Assembly (NCBI GenBank): GCA_963976055.1 | Contig: CAXBJB010000007.1 | Span: 248,001 to 312,000, forward strand | From: UBA1479 sp963976055 | GTDB taxonomy: Bacteria; Pseudomonadota; Alphaproteobacteria; Rhodospirillales; Casp-alpha2 | Reading direction: 5' to 3' | DNA: 64,000 nt | Shown here: one piece after another, positions 25,519 to 35,058 of the stretch | How the letters are laid out: every line of letters begins with the position of its first letter | Numbering within the stretch: position 1 is the stretch's first letter | The notes under the pieces: generated by a model | Databases searched by the model: none | What the model was told of the DNA's origin: nothing | What the model saw: only the letters and a program-made list of their open reading frames with translations | Program-made: the position numbers and the translations under genes

Positions 25519-27231
25519 TTATTCGGCAAGCCAGCGGTCGCGGATGCGGTTCACTTCGTCGAAATGATGGCGTGCCATCTTCATGGTCGGGGCCAGGGGC
25601 TCCTGATAGAAAAAGTCGGGCAGTTCATCGTCCGCGCTGGTAAATCCGGCGGCCTTGTTGAACTTTTCTTCAAGAACCAGGGTTTCCTTGCCCAGGCGGT
25701 CGAAGAATTCGGTCTCGAAGGTCGTGCCGACGGCGTCGTTGATGGCGGTGACGATCAGGTCCGGATTGACGTTGGTCACGGACCGCCCGAACACGCAGAT
25801 GCCAAGGGAATCCACGGCGGCGCATTTGGCCTGAATCTTCAGGCTTTCCAGGGCCAGTTCCTCCGTCGACTTGCCGGCGCATTCGAAGGTCGGCAGGTTG
25901 CCGGTCGTGTGGTCGGCGCCCTGGGCCGTCAGCATCATGGAAATGCCCGTGACTTCGATGACGCGGGGGTCGTAGGCGCTAAGCGCCTGTTTCTTGATGA
26001 CCGGCAGGCGTTTGATGCCGTAATGCGTGCCGACCCGCGCGGTGCCCTGGGCCAATATCCGGCCCCGTTCGTTGCCTTCGCGGATGTCGGCGAGCGCTTC
26101 GAGCATGAAATTCTCGTCGCCATATTCGCCGTGTCCCGCGTCCATCAGGGCGCCCAGCAGGGCTCCCGTCTCGATGGTGTCAATGGCCAGATCGTTGGCG
26201 ACTGCGTTGAGTCGGGCGACTTGGTCAGGATGAGTCAGGCCGCAGTTGGTGCCGAGCAGACCGATGGTCTCGTACTCCAGCGGTGCCACCAACTCGTTCC
26301 CGTTTTCATCGGCATAGACGTTGGAACACTTGATCATGCAGCCGGGCATGCAGGCATGGGTGGTTTCGCCGCCGCGCTCCAGGTTCTGTTCGCGGATATA
26401 GTCGCCGCCCATCTTCAGGCGTTCCTTGGCCGTGTCGACCAGTTGCCCGGACGAGAAGTTGCGTACCGGCAGGCCGCCCAGGTGGTTGATCACGTCGGAG
26501 ACCAGGGCCGTGCCGCGGGCCCCCAGGTTTTGGGTCGCCGGGTCGTCCTTGATCATGCCGCCGTAGGTCTTGATCGACTGCATCAGTTTCTTGCGCTCGT
26601 GGAAGTCGGGCATCTTGTGCTTGTCGCAGACGATGGCCTTGACCTTTTTCGAGCCCATCACCGCCCCCACGCCGCCGCGCGCGGAAATGCGCGTTGGGCG
26701 GCCTTCGGGGTCGGTGAACACGATGCCGGAAATCAGGCCGCCGTATTCTCCGACCGGACTGCAAATACCCAAGCTGACCTTGTCGCCGTATTTTTCGAAC
26801 AGCATGTCGGCGGTTTCGAACACGCCCTTGCCCAGATAGGGCGTTGCATCGTCGAAAGTGATGTCGCCTTCCAGGGGGATGCGGATGACGACCCAGTCGT
26901 CAGACTGGTTTTCCAGGGTGATCCCGGCGATGCCGATCTGGCCCATGGCGAAGGCCATGGTGCCGCCGCCGTTGGATTCCTTGACCCCGCCGGTCAGCGG
27001 GCTTTTGCAGCCGACGCTGATCCGGTTGGCGTTGGAGAAATTGGTCCCGGCGAACGGGCCGGCGGAGAAGATCAGGGGGTTTTCCGGGCCCAGGGGGTCG
27101 ATGTTTGCCAGGCCGCGGTCGACCAGGGTCTTGGCGATCAGATAGCGCCCGGCGCGGGCGAGGGCTTCGCCGGACAACTTCTCGCTTTTGATGTCACGGG
27201 TGGCAAGGTCGATGGTCAGGTACTTTCGCAT
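25519..27231 (-). CDS. Aldehyde ferredoxin oxidoreductase-family tungsto/molybdoenzyme
   Basis: The 570-residue protein aligns with AOR over its full length: N-terminal domain with AGRYLIAKTL, GPFAGTN, RISVGCKSPLTGGVKESNGGG, and a cofactor-binding GGVGAVMGSKKVKAI. The [4Fe-4S] ligands appear as C-x3-C-x3-C in ACMPGCMIKCSN, with a fourth Cys in LGICVFGR. AORs use a tungsten or molybdenum bis-pyranopterin to oxidise aldehydes. No ferredoxin, maturation or oxidoreductase subunit gene is adjacent. The ATG at 27231 gives the normal family N-terminus. It is followed by a pirin gene. Confidence 0.92.
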   Translation of the reverse strand: MRKYLTIDLATRDIKSEKLSGEALARAGRYLIAKTLVDRGLANIDPLGPENPLIFSAGPFAGTNFSNANRISVGCKSPLTGGVKESNGGGTMAFAMGQIGIAGITLENQSDDWVVIRIPLEGDITFDDATPYLGKGVFETADMLFEKYGDKVSLGICSPVGEYGGLISGIVFTDPEGRPTRISARGGVGAVMGSKKVKAIVCDKHKMPDFHERKKLMQSIKTYGGMIKDDPATQNLGARGTALVSDVINHLGGLPVRNFSSGQLVDTAKERLKMGGDYIREQNLERGGETTHACMPGCMIKCSNVYADENGNELVAPLEYETIGLLGTNCGLTHPDQVARLNAVANDLAIDTIETGALLGALMDAGHGEYGDENFMLEALADIREGNERGRILAQGTARVGTHYGIKRLPVIKKQALSAYDPRVIEVTGISMMLTAQGADHTTGNLPTFECAGKSTEELALESLKIQAKCAAVDSLGICVFGRSVTNVNPDLIVTAINDAVGTTFETEFFDRLGKETLVLEEKFNKAAGFTSADDELPDFFYQEPLAPTMKMARHHFDEVNRIRDRWLAE

Positions 27232-27386
27232 GGTTCGTCTGATCCCCAAGTCATGGTTTGGCCGTCGGCACGCCGTCCATCCGATGCCGGCGCCGGTGCC
27301 GATGGGAAAGAGGCCGATGAAGCGATGGGCTTATCTTAAAATGGGGACGGCCCCGGGGGAATACCAGGATTTCGCGGCCCCGCTGC

Positions 27387-29363
27387 TCAGGTCCCGCCGT
27401 CGGCGTAGCCGAACCCCTTGAGGAACGGACGCAGGTGCTGCTGGTAGGGCGCCATGTGGATTTCGAAGGTGCGCCAACGGCCGGCGGGCATCGCAACCCC
27501 GTTCGCGGCGGCAAGCGGCGCCAAGATTCCATCATCCCAGGAAACGCCCAGGAATTCCAAAAGCTTCCGTGCGGTCTGTTCATGTCCGGCAACAAGGTCT
27601 TCATGACGGACTTCATGGACGTTCAGGGCCAGGGTCTCGCGCTGCGTCTGCCACAGGGACATGACCTGTTCGTAGAAGCCGACGGTGTCGTCCAAACGCG
27701 TGAAATGGACCGTGCCATCGTTCATTGCAAAAGGATGCGTGAAGCAGTCCAGGCAGACGTCGCAGGGGTGGCGTTGCGCCAGAATGAACTTGGCGTCCGG
27801 AAACAGGCGATGGATCAGGCCCGCGTCCAGGATATTGAGCGGCAGCGTGTCGATCAGCAATGCGTCCGGATCGCGCGTAACGGCACGGTCGACGGCCTGG
27901 AAATAGATTACACGCAACGTTGCCAGGTCCGTGTCGGAAATGTCGAACAGGTTGGCCGGAAAATTGTCTCCGCGTGCAAGAAGATGGTCGCGGACCACGG
28001 ACAGGGCGGCCTGTTCCTGCAGCACCTGGATTCCCGGATGGGCGTTCATCACCCGCTCCAGGAGCGCCTCGCCCGATTGGGGAAACCCGACCAGGAACAC
28101 GGGCGTCCCATCGCCCCCCGGGACGATGTTACCGGCGGGCCGGGCCGCCGGTCCGTCATAGGCCCGCTTCAGGCGCTCCAGGTATTCCGCCGAGCGGGCG
28201 CGGAACATGGCCACGGCCTGCGCATCGCGAGCGAGAAAGGCGTTGCCCAATTCAAAATTCTCGACCGCGTCGCCGGGGCGGTTCAGGCGTTCATAAAGCA
28301 TGCTCATTTCAAAGCGGATGTCTCCCAAGGCAGGAGAAGCATCCCGCATCGCCGGATCAAGCCCGTTCAGGCGGGCCAGGGCCTTGCCATGGTCACCCGC
28401 CCGTTGCTCCAGGCGAGCCGCCACAAGATTGAGCGCCGGGTCGCCGGGGTGCTGATCCAGCACCGGCGTGATTTCGGCCCATGCATCGTCCGGCCGGTTC
28501 ATCCGTTCCAGCAGGATGCCGAGGGCCACGCGGTTTGCCGGGTCGTCGGGCGCGGCCTGGACCGCCATGCGGTAATGGTCCAGGGCCCCCTCGGTATCTC
28601 CCATGGCGCGCAGCGCCGCCGCCTTCGCACGCAGAACCTCGGGATCTCCGGGCCGTTTCGTCAACAGCAGGTCGTAGTATTCAACCGCGGTCCGGAAATC
28701 GCCCATCATCGCCGTGACCTCGGCGTAGAAGCTAAGTACTTCGGGAACGTCCTGTGTCAGGGCCAGGGCATCCTCGAGGGCCTTGCGGGTCAGGGCGTAG
28801 CGTTTGCTCAGGTAAAGGGCCCGAGCCAGCAGGACGCGCGCTTCAAGGTCGTTCGGTGCGCGGTCGACCACGCGCTGCAGGATCGCCGCCGCCTGATCGA
28901 GATTTTCAAGGTTGTAATGGCACTGCCCCAGATTGAACAGCGCGTTCAGATTGTTCGGATCCAGGTCGATGGCCTGCTTGTAATGTTTCGCTGCGAGGGG
29001 AATTTGGCGGTCGTCACGGTAGGCATTGCCCAGGTTGTAATGGATGTTCGCGGCATCCGGAGAGATGTCTAAGGCCTTGCGGAAGTGCCGGATCGCGGCA
29101 TTGACCCGACCCGACTGGCGCAGAGCACAGCCGAGCAGGTCATGGGCCTCGGCCGAACCGGGGACCAGATCGGTCAGTTTTTTCAGATTGTCCGCCGCCG
29201 CATCCGCCTTGTCCTGGCGAAGCTGTGTCAGGGACAGGAGGTGCAGGACATTGGGATTGTTCGGCAAGGTCAGCGCCAGTGCCGTCAGTCCCGCCTCGGC
29301 GCCGAGGAAATCACCCGATTGATACATCTGGGCGGCAGCCTGGAATTGCTGTTCTGGGTCCAT
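27387..29363 (-). CDS. TPR-sulfotransferase fusion protein
   Basis: The 658-residue protein has about ten tetratricopeptide repeats (to about residue 390, such as NIHYNLGNAYRDDRQIPLAA) and a C-terminal sulfotransferase domain. The PAPS-binding loop is altered: VGFPQSGEALLERVM replaces the usual GxPRSGTT, so the usual Arg and Thr are missing. Later motifs include LAQRHPCDVCLDCF and VRHEDLV. It has no signal peptide. Relatives modify proteins or glycans, but the target is unknown. It lies 36 nt after a secreted TPR protein and probably shares its transcript. Confidence 0.88.
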   Translation of the reverse strand: MDPEQQFQAAAQMYQSGDFLGAEAGLTALALTLPNNPNVLHLLSLTQLRQDKADAAADNLKKLTDLVPGSAEAHDLLGCALRQSGRVNAAIRHFRKALDISPDAANIHYNLGNAYRDDRQIPLAAKHYKQAIDLDPNNLNALFNLGQCHYNLENLDQAAAILQRVVDRAPNDLEARVLLARALYLSKRYALTRKALEDALALTQDVPEVLSFYAEVTAMMGDFRTAVEYYDLLLTKRPGDPEVLRAKAAALRAMGDTEGALDHYRMAVQAAPDDPANRVALGILLERMNRPDDAWAEITPVLDQHPGDPALNLVAARLEQRAGDHGKALARLNGLDPAMRDASPALGDIRFEMSMLYERLNRPGDAVENFELGNAFLARDAQAVAMFRARSAEYLERLKRAYDGPAARPAGNIVPGGDGTPVFLVGFPQSGEALLERVMNAHPGIQVLQEQAALSVVRDHLLARGDNFPANLFDISDTDLATLRVIYFQAVDRAVTRDPDALLIDTLPLNILDAGLIHRLFPDAKFILAQRHPCDVCLDCFTHPFAMNDGTVHFTRLDDTVGFYEQVMSLWQTQRETLALNVHEVRHEDLVAGHEQTARKLLEFLGVSWDDGILAPLAAANGVAMPAGRWRTFEIHMAPYQQHLRPFLKGFGYADGGT

Positions 29364-29399
29364 GTTCCGGTCAGTCGGCGAAGGGTGGGGCGTCGCGGG

Positions 29400-31904
29400 T
29401 TACGAAGAAAAGGGCAGGTCGGCCAGGGTCAGCCGGTTGTTCAGCCGCCAGCCGCCGGGCTTGTCTACGTCCGACGCAAGGTCCGGGTCAATGCGTAATG
29501 CCGCCGCACGGTCCAGTTGGGCGGCCACGGCGTCGGTGCGCGCCGCATGCACGTTGGCGCGGCCCAGGTAGGCTGCGGCGAAGCTGCCGTCGATATCAAG
29601 GGCACGGGTGAAATGCTGGGTCGCATCGCCGTAAAGGCGCAGGATTTTTTCCGCTTCCGCCCGCCCGGCCCAGGCGGCGGCGTCGCCCGGATTGTTCTCC
29701 GTGGCCTTTGTGAAATCGGCCAGCGCATCGTCGATGCGGTTCAGCGCCAGCCGGGAAAACCCTCGAATGCGCAGCAACAGGGATGTCGGTTTTGTTTCGG
29801 CGATCAGGGCGGAGGCGGCAATGGCCGCTTGGTCGGGCTTGCCCTGACGAAGCATGAGTTCCGCCTGCAGGGTGCGCAGCCAGGGATCGTTGGCCGTTGC
29901 CGCCAGGCCGCGCGCAATGTCCGCGCCGGCTCCTGCAAGGTCGTTCGTGCGAAGCCGCAGGAACGCCAGAACGCCGTGCGGTTCGGCGTTGCCGGGGCTC
30001 AGGGGAGCCAGCCGCTCGTAGGCGGCCGAGGCCTCGCCCCAGCGTCCGCCGAACAACAGCGCGCGGGCCTTTTCCCGCAGCGCGCGCGCCTGATAGGGCT
30101 GCATGCGCTGGGCCAGTTCCAAGTCGGCGACGGCGGCCTCCGTCTGGTTGAGGCGCCGATAGGCGCGGCCGCGCAGGATCAGGGCGGCGATGTCCGTGTC
30201 GCCGCCGCGCACCCCTTCGGAAATGGCGGCGGTGGCGTCGTCCACGGCGGCGTCCGCATATCCGGCCGCCAGTTGCGCCTCACCGCGTGCCAGGAGGGCT
30301 TTCGCATCGCCGGGGTGGGCGGCCAGAACCTGGTTCAGATCGGCGATGGCGCCGGTGTAATCGCCCAAGGCCTGGGCGGCGGCGGCCCGGCGGCGGCGCA
30401 GGTCCATGGCGTCCGGGCGGTCCTCCAGAATGCGGGTCAGGTCGCGATGGGCGCTGGCCGGGCGGGCCGCCGCGGCATGCAGCGCGGCGCGCAGGTCGAG
30501 CGCCGCCAGATTGGCCGGGTCTTCCAATAACAGACGATCGAGGTCAGTCAGGGCACGGTCCGCTTCCCCGATGTCGCGGTAGGCAGCCCCCCGGATCAGC
30601 CGCGCGACAGCGTTGTCCGGCGCCAGGGTCAGGGCGGCGGTCATCGACTGCACCGCATGCCGCTGATCGCCCCGCCGGTAATAGGCTTGGCCGCGCAGGA
30701 CCAGGGCCGCCGTATGGGTCGGGTCCCGGCGCAGGACCGTGTTCATGTCGGCGATCACGCCGGCGAAGGTCTCAAGCTGGAACAATTGCTCCGCGCGCAT
30801 GAAACGGGCGGCCGCATTGCCGGGATCGGCGGCGATGGCGGTATCAAGGTCTTCCAAGGCCAGGCCCGTCTCGTCCTGGCGCAGGTGGATGCGGGCGCGC
30901 AGCATGTGGTGGCGGCTGTCCTCCGGGGCGAGGGCGATCGCCTGATCGACGTCGTCGAGGGCCAGCTGCAGTTGCTCCATCTTCAGGAAGGTCTCGGCGC
31001 GGGCGGTCCAGGTCGCCGTTGCCATGGGATCGGCCTCGAGCGACGCCGAAAGATCGGCGCGCGCGGCCGAAAGATTGCCGCCGGCCAGATGCGCCTGTCC
31101 GCGAAGGCGCAGGAGTTCCGCATCCGTGGGCGCCATGTCCAGGGCCTCGCCGAAGTCGGCGACGGCCAGCTCAAACTCCTCGGTCACCATATGGACGAGA
31201 CCGCGTTCACGGTAACTTTCAAGAGGGCGGCGCAGATGGCGGATCGACAGGTCCAGGTCGGCGATGGCCAGGCGGTACAGGCCCATGCGGCGCAGCAGCG
31301 CGCCGCGCACCTGCAAGGCTTCGCCGTTTTCCGGGGCCAGGGCGACGGCGGCGTTGAGGTCGGCCCGCGCGAGCTGGTGATGGCCTTGTGCCAGATAAGC
31401 GGCCCCCCGTTGAATCAAGGCCCCGACGTGGCGTGGCGTGGCGTCGATGGCCCTGGACGCACTTTCCGCCGCGTCGCCATGGCGGCCGAGGGCGATCAGG
31501 ATACGCGCGCGGAGCGTCAAGGCGTCGGCATTGCGGGGGTCGAGCGCCAGACCGGCATCGGCATCGGCGAGCGCCACCGCATCGCGCCCGGCGATGTGGT
31601 TGATGCGGGCACGCAGGAAGTGCACGCGCTTGCGCCGGGGCGTCAGGCGCACGGCGCTGTTCAGGTCGCTCAGGGCCTTGTCGGGAAAGCCTTCGTCGAT
31701 CAGTGCGTCGGCCCGGTTGATGAACAGGTCGGCGAATTTTTCGGGATCGGTCTCGCCCTGGGCGATGGCCTCAGTGCAGGCGAACACGCGCATGGCGGCG
31801 GGCAGCGCGCCGTCCGCGCAGTCGGGCGTTTGCGCGCGCGCGGGCTGGGCCGCCGTCGCCGCCCAGGCCAACATCAACAGGGACGCCCCCCGGATCAGCC
31901 GCAT
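29400..31904 (-). CDS. Exported TPR-repeat protein
   Basis: The 834-residue protein has a signal peptide (about 1-24, ending in ARA) and tetratricopeptide repeats along almost its full length (about twenty, for example ADALTLRARILIALGRHGDAAESASRAI). It is a protein-interaction scaffold in the periplasm or envelope. One Cys pair sits near the mature N-terminus. GAGG precedes the ATG. It is the first gene of a pair with the cytoplasmic TPR-sulfotransferase. Confidence 0.88.
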   Translation of the reverse strand: MRLIRGASLLMLAWAATAAQPARAQTPDCADGALPAAMRVFACTEAIAQGETDPEKFADLFINRADALIDEGFPDKALSDLNSAVRLTPRRKRVHFLRARINHIAGRDAVALADADAGLALDPRNADALTLRARILIALGRHGDAAESASRAIDATPRHVGALIQRGAAYLAQGHHQLARADLNAAVALAPENGEALQVRGALLRRMGLYRLAIADLDLSIRHLRRPLESYRERGLVHMVTEEFELAVADFGEALDMAPTDAELLRLRGQAHLAGGNLSAARADLSASLEADPMATATWTARAETFLKMEQLQLALDDVDQAIALAPEDSRHHMLRARIHLRQDETGLALEDLDTAIAADPGNAAARFMRAEQLFQLETFAGVIADMNTVLRRDPTHTAALVLRGQAYYRRGDQRHAVQSMTAALTLAPDNAVARLIRGAAYRDIGEADRALTDLDRLLLEDPANLAALDLRAALHAAAARPASAHRDLTRILEDRPDAMDLRRRRAAAAQALGDYTGAIADLNQVLAAHPGDAKALLARGEAQLAAGYADAAVDDATAAISEGVRGGDTDIAALILRGRAYRRLNQTEAAVADLELAQRMQPYQARALREKARALLFGGRWGEASAAYERLAPLSPGNAEPHGVLAFLRLRTNDLAGAGADIARGLAATANDPWLRTLQAELMLRQGKPDQAAIAASALIAETKPTSLLLRIRGFSRLALNRIDDALADFTKATENNPGDAAAWAGRAEAEKILRLYGDATQHFTRALDIDGSFAAAYLGRANVHAARTDAVAAQLDRAAALRIDPDLASDVDKPGGWRLNNRLTLADLPFSS

Positions 31905-31992
31905 CGTTGCCTCGTTTCCGCCAAGTACCGAAAATTCTTAGCAAAAAACCGAAGGTAACGCCATCCGAGCCGGTCCAGGGGGGCGCGTCCGT

Positions 31993-32736
31993 TCAGGTTT
32001 CCGTGCCGCCGTTGATCTGGATCAGTTGGCCGTTCATGAACCCGCCCTGATCGGAGACCAGGTAGGCGATCATGCCGGCGATCTCCTCGGGCGTGCCCAG
32101 GCGGCCCACCGGCACCCGCGCCTTCATGGAGGCGATGTGTTCGGCCATGGCCGGATCGGCGTGATCGCCGGCGATGGGGCCGGACGAAATGATGTTGGTG
32201 GTGATGCCTTTGGGCCCGAACTCCTTGCCCAGGGCCTTGGTCAGGCCCCAGGATCCGTGCTTGGACACGCTGACATGGGCGCGGCCGTTGTAGCCGTGAA
32301 TGGCGTTCATGCCGGCGAAGTTGACGATGCGGCCCCAGCCCCGGTCGACCATGCCCGGCAGGCAGGCGCGGGCCAGTCGGAAGGCGGCGTTCATGTTGAC
32401 GTCCAACACCCGTTCCCAGATGTCGTCAGTGATGTCGAGAAAACTGTGGCTGGGCCGGATCGCGGCGTTGTTGATCAGCACGTCAATGCCGCCGAAATGG
32501 CCGATGGCCTCGGCCGCCATGGCGTCACAGGCGGCCTTGTCGCCGACGTCGGCCATGATCACCAGGGCGTCGGCGCCAAGGGCGCGTGCATCTTCGGCGG
32601 TGGCGTCGCAGGACGCCCGGTCGCTGGAGCCGTTGATGACGACGTTGAAGCCGTCCCGCGCCAGGGCCAAAACACAGGCCCGGCCAATATTCTTCCCCGA
32701 CCCTGTGACCAGGGCCGCGCGCTTTCGTTCAGTCAT
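31993..32736 (-). CDS. SDR-family protein with atypical active site
   Basis: The 247-residue protein has a full SDR Rossmann fold: TGSGKNIGRA nucleotide loop (11-20), NNAAI (89-93) and a C-terminal QINGGTET. The classic catalytic residues are not in place. The motif around Lys159 reads HVSVSK, so the Tyr position (155) is Val, and the usual Ser (near 141-143) reads NFAGMN. It may use His154 or bind without turnover. Similar HVSxSK proteins exist in the family. It is alone, with GGGAGG before the ATG. Confidence 0.9.
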   Translation of the reverse strand: MTERKRAALVTGSGKNIGRACVLALARDGFNVVINGSSDRASCDATAEDARALGADALVIMADVGDKAACDAMAAEAIGHFGGIDVLINNAAIRPSHSFLDITDDIWERVLDVNMNAAFRLARACLPGMVDRGWGRIVNFAGMNAIHGYNGRAHVSVSKHGSWGLTKALGKEFGPKGITTNIISSGPIAGDHADPAMAEHIASMKARVPVGRLGTPEEIAGMIAYLVSDQGGFMNGQLIQINGGTET

Positions 32737-32832
32737 GAATGGTGTTCCTCCCGGATGTCGATCCGGTGACCCTACGCAAGGCGGCGGAGGCTGGCAAGCC
32801 GGCGCGGCGGGAAGGCCGGTAACACAGTGCGG

Positions 32833-33381
32833 TTAGCAGACGTAATCCGGCGATGGGGTGAACAGTTTTTTCAGGGTTTCGGTAACGCCCCGCCGGCCGA
32901 CGAAGGCGAACATTTGGGTAATGCTGTGGCCGTCTTCGGACAGCGGCATGCGCAGCGACCGCAGGGGCTCTTCCACCCCTTCGTAGGTGTTGAGAAAGAC
33001 CAGGGGACGCCGGGCTTCGAGTACCGCCACGTACTGCCGCGTCAACAAGGTCGCGGACCAGGCATCGGCCATGTCGGTCAATTTTTTCCCGGTATAATCG
33101 CGCCGGTGGTAATGGGTATGGCCCGACCCCCAATAACGGTAGGTGAATTCCGCCGGCTCACCCGCGACGTCGAGTACCAGTGCATAAGGTAAAACCCGGG
33201 CCGGCAGTTCATGCAGGTGGAAATTCGCCCAACTGGGAGCGAAGGCATCGCCCTTCACGTCGGACCAGTACGCCATGCAGGCCTGGATGTGCGGATCGTC
33301 GACCGTTTCCGGTTCAATCGCGACCGTACTCACGACAGGCCGCATCTGGCCGTCCAGTACGATGGGAGGCAGGATTTTCAT
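32833..33381 (-). CDS. PAS-domain protein (PAS_5 type)
   Basis: The 182-residue protein looks like the alphaproteobacterial single-domain PAS_5 family: WANFHLHELPARVLPYALVLDV, TYRYWGSGHTHYHRRDYTGKKLTDM and LRMPLSEDGHSITQMFAFV. Members lack an output domain and their ligand is unknown. It lies 96 nt behind the SDR gene promoter region and is not in an obvious operon. Confidence 0.85.
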   Translation of the reverse strand: MKILPPIVLDGQMRPVVSTVAIEPETVDDPHIQACMAYWSDVKGDAFAPSWANFHLHELPARVLPYALVLDVAGEPAEFTYRYWGSGHTHYHRRDYTGKKLTDMADAWSATLLTRQYVAVLEARRPLVFLNTYEGVEEPLRSLRMPLSEDGHSITQMFAFVGRRGVTETLKKLFTPSPDYVC

Positions 33382-33530
33382 ATCACCGTGGTCTCGATCT
33401 TCCGACGAATTGGGGAGAATGTCGGTTTATCAGACAAGACTACAGCGACCCAACCTGCGGGGGTAACCCTGACTTTGGTCTATATTTTGGGGAATTATAA
33501 TGTATGCGGTGCGCGGGTGACGCGGCGGGC

Positions 33531-33851
33531 TCAGGCGTGGCGGTCGAGCCGGCCAATCGCCTCGGCGACGGCATCCAGGCCCGAGCCGTCGGCGTCGAAT
33601 TGCACCGCGAAACCGCCGTCGTAGGTCCGCGCGACACGGCCCGAAAGATGCCCCAGGCCCTCGACATGCATGTCGACGAATGTGCCGTTGTCGACCGTCA
33701 CCCCGGCCTCGCCCAGGGCGATCGCGGCCCCCGTGGCGGAGACGTTTTCCACGGAACCGTGGAAGGCACGGTTGCCGTACCGGCCGTGGGCGGGTTGATG
33801 ATAGGGATGGCGGGTCGGGCGGGCGACGTGGTTGTGGGCCGCGACATGCAT
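33531..33851 (-). CDS. PilZ-domain protein
   Basis: The 106-residue protein has an RYGNR motif (24-28) fitting RxxxR and NVSATG (36-41) fitting the D/NxSxxG motif, the two cyclic-di-GMP contact elements of PilZ. A His-rich N-terminus precedes the domain. It is a single-domain adaptor, perhaps for motility or polysaccharide control. It is not in an operon with a diguanylate cyclase. Confidence 0.85.
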   Translation of the reverse strand: MHVAAHNHVARPTRHPYHQPAHGRYGNRAFHGSVENVSATGAAIALGEAGVTVDNGTFVDMHVEGLGHLSGRVARTYDGGFAVQFDADGSGLDAVAEAIGRLDRHA

Positions 33852-33959
33852 GCAAATTTTCCCCGGCGGCGGCCCGAACGGCGGACCTGTCCAAATATGT
33901 GCGGACAGGATGGCGCAGCTACATTAAGAAAGTGTAATTAAGTGACGGGGTGCGTGATG

Positions 33960-34850
33960 TCATCCCGCCTGGCGGGGGGCTTCCTGGGGCACGGTCGGAA
34001 CCTCGTCGGAAATGGTGGTTCGGCGCATGTCGCGGACGTCCGCCGGGTCGTGCCAGCGGCCTCGGTGCATGGTGCAGCGGTTGTCCCACATGACCACGTC
34101 GCCCGGCCGCCATTGGTGGCTGTAGACATATTTAGGCTGCGTCGCGTGCTCCATCAGGTCCATCAGGATGATGCGGCCTTCGGGCACGGGCAGGCCCTCG
34201 ATGCTGCCTGCATGGGATGCGAGATAAAGACTTCTACGCCCCGATCCTGGATGGGTGCGGACCAGGACCTGCCGGACCGGCGGCAGACCTTTGCGTTCGC
34301 CTTCGTCGAAATCGGTATATCCCAGACGTTCCCGCGAATTCATGATGGAATGGATGCAGATGTAATGTTCGATGCGGGCCTTGGTGGCGTCGTCCAGGTC
34401 GTCGTAGGCCGCGCGCATGTCGGCGAATTCCGTGTTGCCGCCGCCATTCTTGGGCAGGACATGGGCCGCCAGGATCGAATAGCGGGCGGGAATCGGTTTG
34501 AACGACGAATCCGTGTGCCACAAACGGTTGGCGTACATGTTGAGCAGGCGAAAATCGTCTTTCGGCAGCGGCTTGCCGTTTTCATCCAGGTTGGAAATGT
34601 CGCTCATCTTCGGGTCGAGGCGCGGGACATACCCCTTGCGGTGCAGCTTGCGGCTGGTTTCCAGGGGGCCGAAGTTTTCCGAAAACCGTCGTTGTTGCGC
34701 GTCGTCCAGGGATTGACCGCGAAACGCCAGAACTCCGTAGGTGTCCATGGCGGCGCGGATCTCGGATACCTGGGCCGCGGTCAATTCGGCGGCAAGGTCG
34801 ATATCCATGACCTCGGCGCCGAGAACGGGATGAAGGGGCGTGATTTTCAC
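33960..34850 (-). CDS. TauD/TfdA-family dioxygenase
   Basis: The protein has HTD (His112, Asp114) and the distal His262 in CTMHRGR, plus a likely 2-oxoglutarate Arg in RDMRRTTI. The GTG at 34850 is chosen: GGGAGG lies about 10 nt upstream and KITPLHPVLGAEVMDIDL is the family start, giving 296 residues. Upstream read-through would cross the operator. It resembles the 2,4-D dioxygenase side of the family (NGKPL, SSFKPIPARYSILAAHVLP), but substrate is not proven. A GntR-like palindrome lies 66 nt upstream. Confidence 0.92.
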   Translation of the reverse strand: MKITPLHPVLGAEVMDIDLAAELTAAQVSEIRAAMDTYGVLAFRGQSLDDAQQRRFSENFGPLETSRKLHRKGYVPRLDPKMSDISNLDENGKPLPKDDFRLLNMYANRLWHTDSSFKPIPARYSILAAHVLPKNGGGNTEFADMRAAYDDLDDATKARIEHYICIHSIMNSRERLGYTDFDEGERKGLPPVRQVLVRTHPGSGRRSLYLASHAGSIEGLPVPEGRIILMDLMEHATQPKYVYSHQWRPGDVVMWDNRCTMHRGRWHDPADVRDMRRTTISDEVPTVPQEAPRQAG

Positions 34851-34915
34851 GGTCGAATGTCCTCCCAAGTCGTGCGGGGCGCCGGAGCACTCCTGGCCCG
34901 TTTCGGGCCCATTTA

Positions 34916-34927
34916 TTGTATACAATT
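34916..34927. promoter_or_regulatory. GntR-type operator candidate
   Basis: ATTGTATACAAT is a perfect 12-bp palindrome in the divergent gap between the dioxygenase and eipB. The core TTGTATACAA matches the usual form of FCD-type GntR operators. It is centred about 71 nt upstream of the dioxygenase GTG. No GntR gene is in the window, so the regulator is encoded elsewhere. Confidence 0.6.
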
Positions 34928-35058
34928 TACCCTTTTCGGAGGTGGCGATCCAGCTTCCCGTGCAGGTCCGCACCTTTACGGCCCGGTGCTTAAGGCTCTA
35001 AGGTCGCGGGAAAGACGGGATTCTGTTTTCCCGCGCAAACCATCGGGCGGAGACGATC

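Noticed and set aside
25261..27339. A 692-codon open frame opposite the AOR gene
   Set aside because: It is the antisense of a well-supported enzyme, caused by high GC and codon bias; the protein has no recognisable domain.
27435..29072. A 545-codon frame opposite the TPR-sulfotransferase gene
   Set aside because: Antisense shadow; the opposite strand has clear TPRs and a sulfotransferase domain.
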